Assembly (NCBI GenBank): GCA_905479595.1
Contig: CAJQND010000205.1
Coordinates: 1 to 11,417, forward strand
DNA length: 11,417 nt
Direction of reading: 5' to 3'
Source: an uncultured Hyphomicrobiales bacterium
Lineage (GTDB): Bacteria; Pseudomonadota; Alphaproteobacteria; Rhizobiales; CAJQND01
Under the pieces are notes generated by a model. The model worked only from the letters and a program-made list of their open reading frames with translations. It was not told the origin of the DNA and did no database searches. Shown piece after piece: positions 1-6,544 of the stretch (positions within the stretch are counted from its first letter, which is position 1; every line of letters begins with the position of its first letter). The translations under genes and the position numbers were made by a program.

Positions 1-361
1 CCCGCCGCTGGAAACCGTGCCACCAGGCCATGTGATTACCAAGGCTTTTTACCTGCTACAGCACTTTCCCGGAAGATGGTCGAACGGTCGGCTCTGGGTT
101 GAAGCGCAAAACAAGGCTGGAAGTTCAAATGCTTCCAGTACTGATGGTGTTTCATCGGTGATTATCGGATCGAACGACTATGCTGCAGCCTGGGCCGTAG
201 ACAGATCAGGCAGGCCGATGTTCACGACCGTTCCCGGCACGAACCGCCAGCGCGAGTTCGCCATGCGGACCGGCGTAAACATCGTCATGTATGCGCTTAC
301 CGGCAACTATAAAGCCGACCAGGTTCATGTGCCCGCCATTCTTGAACGATTGGGCCAATAG
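1..361 (+). CDS. DUF4159 domain membrane protein, C-terminal end (5' truncated by window)
   Basis: The reading frame is open from base 2 and ends with TAG at 359-361, giving about 119 residues of a C-terminus. The segment carries the tryptophan- and glycine-rich pattern of a DUF4159 domain. Its end, with RTGVNIVMYALTGNYKADQV, is what I remember from alphaproteobacterial proteins that combine an N-terminal double-transmembrane (BatA-like) region with DUF4159; these are usually around 900 residues, so most of the gene lies outside. The role is unknown. The family usually sits in an operon with a MoxR ATPase, a DUF58 protein and a second large membrane protein, which matches the gene starting 2 bases after this stop. 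An internal GTG at 17 is not a real start, because the frame is open to the window edge. Confidence 0.85.
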   Translation, partial: PPLETVPPGHVITKAFYLLQHFPGRWSNGRLWVEAQNKAGSSNASSTDGVSSVIIGSNDYAAAWAVDRSGRPMFTTVPGTNRQREFAMRTGVNIVMYALTGNYKADQVHVPAILERLGQ

Positions 362-363
362 AC

Positions 364-2436
364 ATGAGCCTGAGCTTCGAATTCGCCCCGCTTGTTTCAC
401 AACCATGGTTGATTGTGCTTGGTATTGCAGCACTTGCGCTGATGGTGCTGGGCATTGTGTTGCGCGCCCGTGGCGCCTGGTTGCGGTCTTTGGCGACAGC
501 AACGGTGTTTCTTGCCATCCTCAACCCAATTGCCCGCGATGAGGAGAGAAAAACCCTCCCCGATGTCGCGGTTGTCGTCACTGATCTGAGTACCAGTCAA
601 CTAATCGACAACAGAGACTTGCGCGCCAAGGCTGCAACTTCGCAACTTCGCGCCACGTTGAAAAACCTGCCTGATCTCATCGTAAAAACAGTCACCGTCA
701 CACCATCCAATGTGCCTGACAATGACGGTACACAACTTTTCAAAGCACTCAATAAAGCCCTTGCCGATGTGCCTCCAGAACGCTTTGGCGGCGCAGTATT
801 TGTTACCGATGGCCAAGTGCACGATGTCCCTGACAGCCTCGCTGGCCAAGGATATAATGGCCCGGTCCATGCACTGATTACCGGTCAAAAAGACGAACGT
901 GATCGCAGGCTGGTGATCGAGCAGGCTCCGCGTTTTGGCATTGTCGGTCAGCAGCAGATCATTCGCATCCGCATCGAAGATCACAATAGCGGCGAAACCA
1001 GCGCTGAACTGTCGCTCACCCGTGACGCTGGAAAGCCTGAAAGTATCACCGTTCCAGTAGGCCGCATCGTCGACATCCCGATTACCATTGAACATGGTGG
1101 CAGCAACATTACCGGGCTCGAAGTAGCGCCAGTTGAAGGCGAATTGACCTTGCTGAACAATCGGGCGGTTGTTGAAACAAGAGGCATCAGGGACCGGTTG
1201 CGGGTTCTGCTCGTGTCAGGCCAGCCCCATTCTGGTGAACGCACGTGGCGCAACCTGCTCAAGGCAGATGCATCGGTGGATCTCGTGCATTTCACCATTC
1301 TGCGCCCGCCGGAAAAGCAAGACAACACGCCGATTAACGAGCTGTCCCTGATTGCATTTCCAACCCGCGAACTGTTTTCCCAAAAGCTCGACGAGTTTGA
1401 TTTGATCATCTTTGACCGCTATCAACGGCGCGGGGTGCTGCCACTGATCTATCTCGCAAATGTTGCACAATTTGTCGAAGACGGCGGCGCTGTGCTGACC
1501 GCAGCTGGCCCTGCATTTGCTACACCACTCAGCCTGTACCGCACGCCTCTATCTGGCGTTCTGCCCTCAGTCCCTACTGGTAGCGTGTTCACGCAACCAT
1601 TCAAACCGCAGATTACGGAACGCGGCACCCGCCATCCGGTCACGGCAGGCCTCCCAGGCGGGAACAATGGCAACCCAAACTGGGGCCGTTGGTTCCGGTT
1701 GATCGACGTCGTGCCCAAGCAAGGCGAAACCGTCATGTCCGGCACTGCGGAAAAACCTCTCATGATTCTTGACCGTCGCGGCAATGGCCGGGTCGCACAA
1801 CTATTGTCAGACCATGCGTGGCTATGGGCGCGGGGCTTTGAAGGCGGTGGACCGCAAGCAGAGTTGTTGCGCCGCCTCGCCCACTGGTTGATGAAAGAAC
1901 CGGATTTGGAAGAAGAGGCCCTGCGCGGCACCCACAAAGGTGGCACGTTAACAATCGAACGCCGGACATTGAGTGAAACAGCCAATGACATCACCATCAC
2001 CAGCCCGTCAGGCAAAGCCGAAAAACTGGTGCTGAAAATGGAACAACCAGGCCTGTGGCGGGGCCGCATTGCCGCGCGCGAACCAGGCATTCACAAATTA
2101 TCCGACGGCACGTTAGAGTCAGTCGCTGCGGTTGGCAGTTCTGATCCAAAAGAGCTCGCTGAAATCATTGCATCTACAGAAAAACTCAATGCGGTAATGA
2201 CCGAAACCGGCGGGCGTGCTTTTTGGGTTTCAAACGGCATTGAAAACGTTGAGTTACCAGCGGTCCGCCAGGCGCGCCCGGGACGTCGCATGGCTGGCCC
2301 AGGCTGGCTGGCGCTTAAACGCAATGGTGCATTCCGGGTTGAATCCCTTAAGGAATACTCGCTGTTTTCAAGCCTTTTAGCCCTTGCCGCATTGCTAGGG
2401 TTGCTTGGTCTCGCCTGGTATCGCGAAGGTCGCTAG
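364..2436 (+). CDS. Large membrane-anchored protein with vWA-like and glutamine-amidotransferase-like regions (Bat/MoxR-type envelope operon)
   Basis: This 690-residue protein starts at ATG 364, two bases after the DUF4159 stop, so it is translated from the same message. Two hydrophobic segments lie at about residues 15-34 and 39-55. One more lies near the end (about 667-685), followed by a short basic tail, so the centre is probably periplasmic. Residues 67-78 read DVAVVVTDLSTS, giving a MIDAS-like DxSxS at D74-S78, and VTDG follows at 147-150, both typical of von Willebrand A domains. From about 279 onward (VLLVSGQPHSGERTW) the sequence resembles the class-I glutamine-amidotransferase-like fold seen in this family, with no catalytic Cys-His-Glu triad that I could recognise. 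Partners are presumably the DUF4159 protein and an upstream MoxR/DUF58 pair. Function is not established; an envelope assembly or stress role is inference. Confidence 0.8.
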   Translation: MSLSFEFAPLVSQPWLIVLGIAALALMVLGIVLRARGAWLRSLATATVFLAILNPIARDEERKTLPDVAVVVTDLSTSQLIDNRDLRAKAATSQLRATLKNLPDLIVKTVTVTPSNVPDNDGTQLFKALNKALADVPPERFGGAVFVTDGQVHDVPDSLAGQGYNGPVHALITGQKDERDRRLVIEQAPRFGIVGQQQIIRIRIEDHNSGETSAELSLTRDAGKPESITVPVGRIVDIPITIEHGGSNITGLEVAPVEGELTLLNNRAVVETRGIRDRLRVLLVSGQPHSGERTWRNLLKADASVDLVHFTILRPPEKQDNTPINELSLIAFPTRELFSQKLDEFDLIIFDRYQRRGVLPLIYLANVAQFVEDGGAVLTAAGPAFATPLSLYRTPLSGVLPSVPTGSVFTQPFKPQITERGTRHPVTAGLPGGNNGNPNWGRWFRLIDVVPKQGETVMSGTAEKPLMILDRRGNGRVAQLLSDHAWLWARGFEGGGPQAELLRRLAHWLMKEPDLEEEALRGTHKGGTLTIERRTLSETANDITITSPSGKAEKLVLKMEQPGLWRGRIAAREPGIHKLSDGTLESVAAVGSSDPKELAEIIASTEKLNAVMTETGGRAFWVSNGIENVELPAVRQARPGRRMAGPGWLALKRNGAFRVESLKEYSLFSSLLALAALLGLLGLAWYREGR

Positions 2437-2438
2437 CG
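2431..2438. other. Palindromic CTAG shared by two convergent stop codons
   Basis: CGCTAGCG is a perfect 8-base palindrome. The plus-strand gene ends with TAG at 2434-2436 and the minus-strand gene ends with TAG read from 2435-2433, so the two coding regions overlap by four bases. No U-rich hairpin terminator is visible here, so the two transcripts probably run into each other's 3' ends. Confidence 0.8.
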
Positions 2439-2957
2439 CTTTGCCCTGTGTGGTGCCAGTACCAGCCCAGAAACGCCATCTGCAGCATTGGCCTGTAGTT
2501 CCAGAAACAACAAACGTTTGGGATCATATGGTCCGGGCATGCTCACAGAGTGGGAATTAAAAGGTTTAAACCCGGCTTTGGTGTAATACGGCTCATCCCC
2601 AACCAACAGCACCAGCTTATGGCCAAGTTTCCGTGCGGCGACTACACCATCTTCAATCAACCGCAAGCCAACGCCAAATCCTTGGTACACGGGCAAAATG
2701 GCCAATGGCCCAAGCAGCAGGGCAGATGTTTCACCGCCAATGATAATTGGCCAGAACTGAATTGAACCAATAAGACGCCCATCAAGGTCGGCAATAAAAG
2801 AAAGGCCATCAACGGCTTGAGAACCTTCCCGCAAGCGATAGGAAGTTTTGGTCTGACGACCAAGACCAAACGCCTCGTCCAAAACAGTTTCTATTGATTT
2901 AGTATGACCCGGCAAAGCCGGTTGGATGGTATAATCTACAGGAGTTGATTGTGTCAT
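2433..2957 (-). CDS. GNAT family N-acetyltransferase (YhbS-like)
   Basis: This 174-residue protein is predicted to be a soluble acetyl-CoA-dependent N-acetyltransferase; the substrate cannot be told from sequence. Motif A is clear at residues 81-101, with the acetyl-CoA pyrophosphate loop Q92-G-F-G-V-G97 after a hydrophobic strand (LLGPLAILP). Motif B follows, with YYTKAGF at 124-130. The layout and the ending (FLELQANAADGVSG) match the COG3153/YhbS group. The ATG at 2957-2955 is preceded by only a weak GAG-type ribosome site about 9 bases upstream. The gene points away from the hydroquinone reductase at 3207 and shares the 249-base intergenic region with it. Its 3' end overlaps the stop of the preceding membrane-protein gene. 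There is no evidence of an operon partner. Confidence 0.88.
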   Translation of the reverse strand: MTQSTPVDYTIQPALPGHTKSIETVLDEAFGLGRQTKTSYRLREGSQAVDGLSFIADLDGRLIGSIQFWPIIIGGETSALLLGPLAILPVYQGFGVGLRLIEDGVVAARKLGHKLVLLVGDEPYYTKAGFKPFNSHSVSMPGPYDPKRLLFLELQANAADGVSGLVLAPHRAKR

Positions 2958-3058
2958 TTCGGCAGCTCATATTTCTTCGATGAAGGGGTCCTGCCATAAC
3001 CATTTTGGACGTTTTGAGAAACGTGCATCACTCGTGGGCAGGAATATCAGAAAAGCGC

Positions 3059-3175
3059 AATAGTGCGCCCAGCCAGTTATGACCGTCGTCGCAATTCTGA
3101 TTTTTGCTGCCTGAGCATTGTTATTTAACCGTCTTTGACTTAATCGATGCGCTGATTATCACGCTGCGCACTATT
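3059..3175. promoter_or_regulatory. Separated 10-bp inverted repeat, candidate operator pair
   Basis: AATAGTGCGC at 3059-3068 is repeated exactly in inverted orientation as GCGCACTATT at 3166-3175, with 97 bases between. The left copy is part of a smaller palindrome, GCGCA-ATAG-TGCGC (3055-3068). The right copy falls where transcription from the promoter at 3135-3162 would begin. Paired sites of this kind in a divergent intergenic region suggest a regulator that binds both and controls the reductase and/or the GNAT gene. The regulator is unknown, and chance remains possible. Confidence 0.4.
3135..3162 (+). promoter_or_regulatory. Sigma70-like promoter for the hydroquinone reductase gene
   Basis: A -35 hexamer TTGACT (3135-3140; 5 of 6 matches to TTGACA) and a -10 hexamer TATCAC (3157-3162; 4 of 6 matches to TATAAT) are separated by 16 bases. 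Initiation would fall near 3168-3170, giving a leader of about 38 bases with a GAGGA ribosome site at 3193-3197, nine bases before the ATG at 3207. The predicted start point lies inside one arm of the inverted repeat. Confidence 0.45.
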
Positions 3176-3206
3176 CGTCTATGACCTAATACGAGGATAC
3201 ACGAGA

Positions 3207-4163
3207 ATGGGCCAATTGGTTGAAGGAAAATGGCAAACTGAGCCGCTAACCGCGAACCAGAAGGATGGCGCTTATAAACGTGCCACAACATCGTTCCGCA
3301 ACTGGATTACGCCGGATGGCAAAAGCGGCTTTGCTCCGGAAAGTGGCCGTTACCATCTTTATGTTGCCTGGGCTTGCCCTTGGGCGCATCGCACATTGAT
3401 CTACCGGGCGCTCAAACAGTTGCAGGATCATATCTCCGTTTCGATCGTCGACCCGCTAATGCTTGATAATGGCTGGGAATTCGGAGACCGGAAAGACTGC
3501 ACCAACGATACTGTGCTGGGCAAAAAATACCTGTACGAAATCTATACCGCCGCCGACCCAAATTATACCGGGCGGACCAGCGTGCCAATTTTGTGGGACA
3601 AACAGGCGGGTACAATCGTTTCCAACGAATCTTCCGAGATCATCCGCATGTTCAATTCTGCCTTTAACGGGCTGACGGGCGACACTAATGATTACTACCC
3701 AGAAGACTTGCGTCCAGAAGTCGATATGGTGAATGAGCGGGTCTATCAATCCCTCAATAATGGCGTTTATAAAGCCGGGTTCGCCCGCACCCAGCAAGCT
3801 TATGAGGATGCGGTTTATCCGTTGTTTGAAACTCTGGACTGGCTGGAAGGTATTCTGGCTGAAAGCCGCTATGTGGCGGGCGCGCAAGTAACCGAGGCCG
3901 ACTGGCGGCTGTTTCCAACGTTGTTGCGTTTCGACCCGGTTTATGTGGGACATTTCAAATGCAACATTCGCCGATTGTGCGATTATCCAAACTTATGGGG
4001 ATATACTCGCGAGCTTTACCAATGGCCGGGAATCGCAGACACGATAAACCTCGCACAGACCAAGCTGCACTATTACGGCAGCCATGAAACGGTAAATCCC
4101 ACGCGGGTCGTGCCAGCCGGGCCGGATATTGATTTCAATACTCCCCATGAAAGAGGTGCATAA
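3207..4163 (+). CDS. yqjG: Glutathionyl-hydroquinone reductase (YqjG/Ecm4-type glutathione transferase)
   Basis: This 318-residue cytosolic enzyme belongs to the Xi-class glutathione transferases, which use glutathione to reduce glutathionyl-hydroquinones back to free hydroquinones. The active-site motif ACPWAHR lies at residues 56-62 with the catalytic cysteine C57. The glutathione-binding loop appears as VPI (128-130) and SNESSEI (141-147). The family's C-terminal signatures are present: NNGVYKAGFA (186-195), TEADWRLFPTLLRFDPVYVG (231-250) and SHETVNPT (294-301). Length is normal for the family. The ATG at 3207 has a good GAGGA nine bases upstream. The gene appears monocistronic, divergent from the GNAT gene and convergent with the Nudix gene after an 8-base gap. 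The substrate in this host is unknown; detoxification of quinones or chlorinated aromatics is the usual role. Confidence 0.93.
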   Translation: MGQLVEGKWQTEPLTANQKDGAYKRATTSFRNWITPDGKSGFAPESGRYHLYVAWACPWAHRTLIYRALKQLQDHISVSIVDPLMLDNGWEFGDRKDCTNDTVLGKKYLYEIYTAADPNYTGRTSVPILWDKQAGTIVSNESSEIIRMFNSAFNGLTGDTNDYYPEDLRPEVDMVNERVYQSLNNGVYKAGFARTQQAYEDAVYPLFETLDWLEGILAESRYVAGAQVTEADWRLFPTLLRFDPVYVGHFKCNIRRLCDYPNLWGYTRELYQWPGIADTINLAQTKLHYYGSHETVNPTRVVPAGPDIDFNTPHERGA

Positions 4164-4171
4164 CGGAATTC

Positions 4172-4624
4172 TCACCAATTCGGGCTTATCAAACCGTTGT
4201 TCAAAACCTCATCGAGACGCCGTTTGGTGCCACCGGTTGTTCCTGTTGGCAATTCATCGACAGCAAAAAATCCTGCTTCCTTGATCTCAAGTGTGCTTGT
4301 GGCTGTACCTTGGGTCCAATCATCCAGCTGATAAAATGCAATATGGTCACCCGGAAAATGGGCGTTATTGGCATAAAGGCCGAACAATCGAGGCGATGAA
4401 TTGGATTCCACACCGGCCTCTTCTTCCAGCTCGCGGATCACTGCAGTGACGGCATCTTCCCCGCGTTCAACCCCGCCTCCGGGGAAAATCCAGCCTGGAG
4501 TATACGTGTGGCGCACGAGTAGCACACGGCCAAGTTCATCGCGTACTAACCCGCGGACACCCAATGTCAACCCGCGGCGCAACCGGAACCAAGGTTGCAG
4601 GAGATATTTTGATGCCTTTTGCAG
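4172..4624 (-). CDS. Nudix hydrolase, probable CTG start
   Basis: The protein hydrolyses a nucleoside diphosphate linked to some other moiety; the substrate cannot be assigned. Numbering from the internal TTG (4582-4580), the Nudix box GX5EX7REUXEEXGU is perfect at residues 36-58 (G36, E42, R50-E51, E54-E55, G57), following HTYTPGWIFPGGG. From that TTG the protein has 136 residues and no ribosome site. The frame stays open upstream to a stop at 4681-4679, with no ATG, GTG or TTG. It contains a CTG at 4624-4622 with AGGAAAGGA ending six bases before it, and adds KASKYLLQPWFRLRRG, which resembles the N-termini I recall for this group. I therefore prefer CTG (150 residues). If a conventional start is required, use 4582. 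The gene is convergent with the hydroquinone reductase. Confidence 0.85.
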   Translation of the reverse strand: MQKASKYLLQPWFRLRRGLTLGVRGLVRDELGRVLLVRHTYTPGWIFPGGGVERGEDAVTAVIRELEEEAGVESNSSPRLFGLYANNAHFPGDHIAFYQLDDWTQGTATSTLEIKEAGFFAVDELPTGTTGGTKRRLDEVLNNGLISPNW

Positions 4625-4630
4625 AACAAA

Positions 4631-4639
4631 TCCTTTCCT
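4631..4639 (-). promoter_or_regulatory. Shine-Dalgarno site pointing to a CTG start of the Nudix gene
   Basis: Read on the minus strand this is AGGAAAGGA, followed by six bases (TTTGTT) and then CTG in the Nudix frame. Nothing comparable precedes the TTG at 4582. A TTG and an ATG nearby are in a different frame and lead to a short nonsense peptide. Confidence 0.5.
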
Positions 4640-4806
4640 GATACCGAAGCGTATCCGCTTTTCATTTGTGCGGCCAGTTCACCCAGCCATTGATTTTGCC
4701 TGCCGGTTCATAATAGATGCGCTATATGGTCAGAACGCGCCCACAAACCAAAAGAACTGTGTCTTCGCGTCTACTGCCGAGCAATTCATAATCCGGTGCC
4801 AATTGA

Positions 4807-6540
4807 ATGTTGAAATCCATTTTCAAAATCTTCTTCGGTGCAAAGCGCACCCGCCCGGCATTTGTGCTTACCTGCCTTGTGCTTGCCGGGCTGGCAGAAA
4901 TGATTTCGATGTCGGCCCTGTTACCGGCAACGACACAGATTGGTGGCGGGGCGTCTGAAAACTCTTCGCCACTCAATTCGCTTGTTGAGAATACATTACT
5001 GGGAATTGGCATTACCCCAAGTTTGGAAAACCTGATTCTCATTGTTTCCGGAATGTTTGTGCTCAAGGCGATTTTTGCGTTCGCAGCCATGGCTTATGTT
5101 GGCTACACTGTGGCATTTGTGGCAACTGACATGCGCTCAACCTTGTTGAAGCAGTTGCTTGATGCCCGCTGGAGTTTTTTCACCGAACAGCGCATTGGCT
5201 TTATTGCAAACTCAATTTCCAATGATGCCACCCGCGCCGGCGAAGCCTATAATAATTCAGCAATCACCATCGCCTATATCATTCAGGCGAGTGTTTATGT
5301 GGTGATTGCGCTTTTGATCTCGTCGAAGTTGGCCTTAGCAGGCGTTCTGGTAGGGGTCATTCTGGCGGTATCCTTACGCAGTCTGGTGAAAATGTCGCGT
5401 AAGCACGGCTACCGGCAAACTGATCGGACCGCTGAATTGGTGACATATGTATCGGACGCCTTGAGCAACATCAAACCGCTTAAGAGCATGGAGCGTCAGG
5501 CATCGTTCATTGAACTTTTTCGCCAAAAAATTCGCGCTATACGCCGCGCTCTTTTCCGCCAAAAACTCGCCCGTCACGGTCGCAAGCACGGAGAAGAGAT
5601 ACTCGTCGCCTTTTTTATTGGTGTTGGGGTCTATGCCGCAGCAGTTGTTGGCAATATGCCGCTACCAGAGCTTGTTGTAATGGGAATTGTGTTTTTCCAG
5701 ATGGTCGCCCTGGTCGGCAAAGCGCAATTGAAATTGCAAAACGCCGTGCAGTTTGAAAGTGCCTGGTGGCGGTTGATCGAGTTGATCAAAGTTTCAGAAG
5801 CAGCGGCGGAACCAAATCCAGGTGCAAAAACACCAGTGTTCAAAACTGGTGCCAAACTTGTTGATGTTTCTTTCTCTCACCAAACGAAGCAAGTTATCAA
5901 GAACGCATCTGTTGAGATTCCAGCCGGCAAAATCACCGTTTTACAGGGCGCGTCAGGTGCAGGCAAAACCACGTTGATCGACCTTTTGATTGGCCTTTAT
6001 CAACCGAGTTCAGGCCGTGTGCTGATCGATGATGTGGAATTGAATGAAATTGATTTACGACAGTGGCGGCGGATGCTGGGTTACGTCCCGCAGGAGCTCA
6101 CGCTGTTCCATGGGACAATCCGCGAGAACATCACACTAGGCGACGCCATCATCACACAAGCTGACATTGATGAGGCTTGTACGCGCGCAGGTGTTACCGA
6201 ATTCCTCGCCGATATCGAAAACGGTTTGGAAACGATGACCGGTGAAATGGGTGCTAAACTATCAGGTGGACAGCGCCAACGTATCGCGCTTGCGCGCGCT
6301 TTGGTAACAAAACCAGCGCTGCTCATTCTTGATGAAGTAACCAGCGCGCTTGATCCGCGCACGGAAGCCGAGATTGTGGATAACATCAAGTCGTTGGCTG
6401 GAGAGTTTACGATTATCACAATTACCCACCGCCCTGCATGGACCGCAGTTGCTGATCAGCTTTATCAGGTTGAACATGGCAAGGTGAATGAAATTCCGAA
6501 CCCTACCGCCGCAAAACGAAAAAAAAGAGCGCGTGCGTAA
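4807..6540 (+). CDS. ABC exporter, fused permease and ATPase (MsbA-like)
   Basis: This is a 577-residue half-transporter. About six transmembrane helices fall near residues 17-40, 76-100, 150-170, 173-190, 264-283 and 287-304, followed by a nucleotide-binding domain from about 348. Walker A is GASGAGKT (381-388, K387), the Q-loop is Q429, the signature LSGGQ is 485-489, Walker B is LLILDE (505-510, catalytic E510) and the switch histidine is H541, so it should be an active ATPase as a homodimer. The architecture is that of lipid, polysaccharide or peptide exporters. ATG 4807 directly follows an in-frame TGA (4804-4806), so no longer form exists; a weak GGTG lies 8 bases upstream. It leads an operon with the acyltransferase 4 bases downstream, which suggests a lipid substrate. 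The C-terminus is strikingly basic (AAKRKKRARA). Confidence 0.9.
   Translation: MLKSIFKIFFGAKRTRPAFVLTCLVLAGLAEMISMSALLPATTQIGGGASENSSPLNSLVENTLLGIGITPSLENLILIVSGMFVLKAIFAFAAMAYVGYTVAFVATDMRSTLLKQLLDARWSFFTEQRIGFIANSISNDATRAGEAYNNSAITIAYIIQASVYVVIALLISSKLALAGVLVGVILAVSLRSLVKMSRKHGYRQTDRTAELVTYVSDALSNIKPLKSMERQASFIELFRQKIRAIRRALFRQKLARHGRKHGEEILVAFFIGVGVYAAAVVGNMPLPELVVMGIVFFQMVALVGKAQLKLQNAVQFESAWWRLIELIKVSEAAAEPNPGAKTPVFKTGAKLVDVSFSHQTKQVIKNASVEIPAGKITVLQGASGAGKTTLIDLLIGLYQPSSGRVLIDDVELNEIDLRQWRRMLGYVPQELTLFHGTIRENITLGDAIITQADIDEACTRAGVTEFLADIENGLETMTGEMGAKLSGGQRQRIALARALVTKPALLILDEVTSALDPRTEAEIVDNIKSLAGEFTIITITHRPAWTAVADQLYQVEHGKVNEIPNPTAAKRKKRARA
6519..6526 (+). repeat. A8 homopolymer at the exporter 3' end, potential slippage site
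   Basis: Eight consecutive A residues lie 12 bases before the exporter stop codon. The frame that is +1 to the exporter is open through this tract and runs into the acyltransferase (Glu-Lys-Lys-Glu-Arg-Val-Arg-Asn-Leu-Met at 6518-6547). Loss of one A, or a +1 slip, would therefore fuse the two proteins. Without slippage the genes are separate, with 4 bases between them. Confidence 0.6.
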
Positions 6541-6544
6541 CCTC

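Noticed and set aside
1449..2090. Long minus-strand open frame (213 codons) inside the 690-residue membrane-protein gene
   Set aside because: It is fully antisense to a gene with convincing membrane and vWA-like features, and its translation is Arg/Ser/Pro-rich with no recognisable domain.
4164..4182. GAATT/AATTC repeat between the reductase and Nudix stops as a bidirectional terminator
   Set aside because: The stem is only five AT-rich base pairs with a six-base loop and no U-tract on either strand.
4682..4806. Possible promoter in the Nudix/exporter divergent gap (CATAAT at 4709-4714 and 4787-4792)
   Set aside because: Both -10-like hexamers lack a reasonable -35 at 16-18 bases, so no promoter is claimed, although one must exist nearby.
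4401..4958. Open plus-strand frame of 185 codons covering the Nudix gene and the exporter start
   Set aside because: It is antisense to the Nudix box, overlaps the exporter start in another frame and has low-complexity Ser/Arg/Pro composition. It is a shadow frame.
5831..5851. 7-bp inverted repeat CACCAGT/ACTGGTG inside the exporter gene
   Set aside because: It falls in the variable linker between the membrane and ATPase domains. One such repeat in about 1.7 kb is compatible with chance and no terminator tail follows.
6488..6544. ATG 6488 as the acyltransferase start
   Set aside because: It would overlap the exporter gene by 53 bases, the AAGG is only 3 bases away and the extra residues are unconserved and basic.
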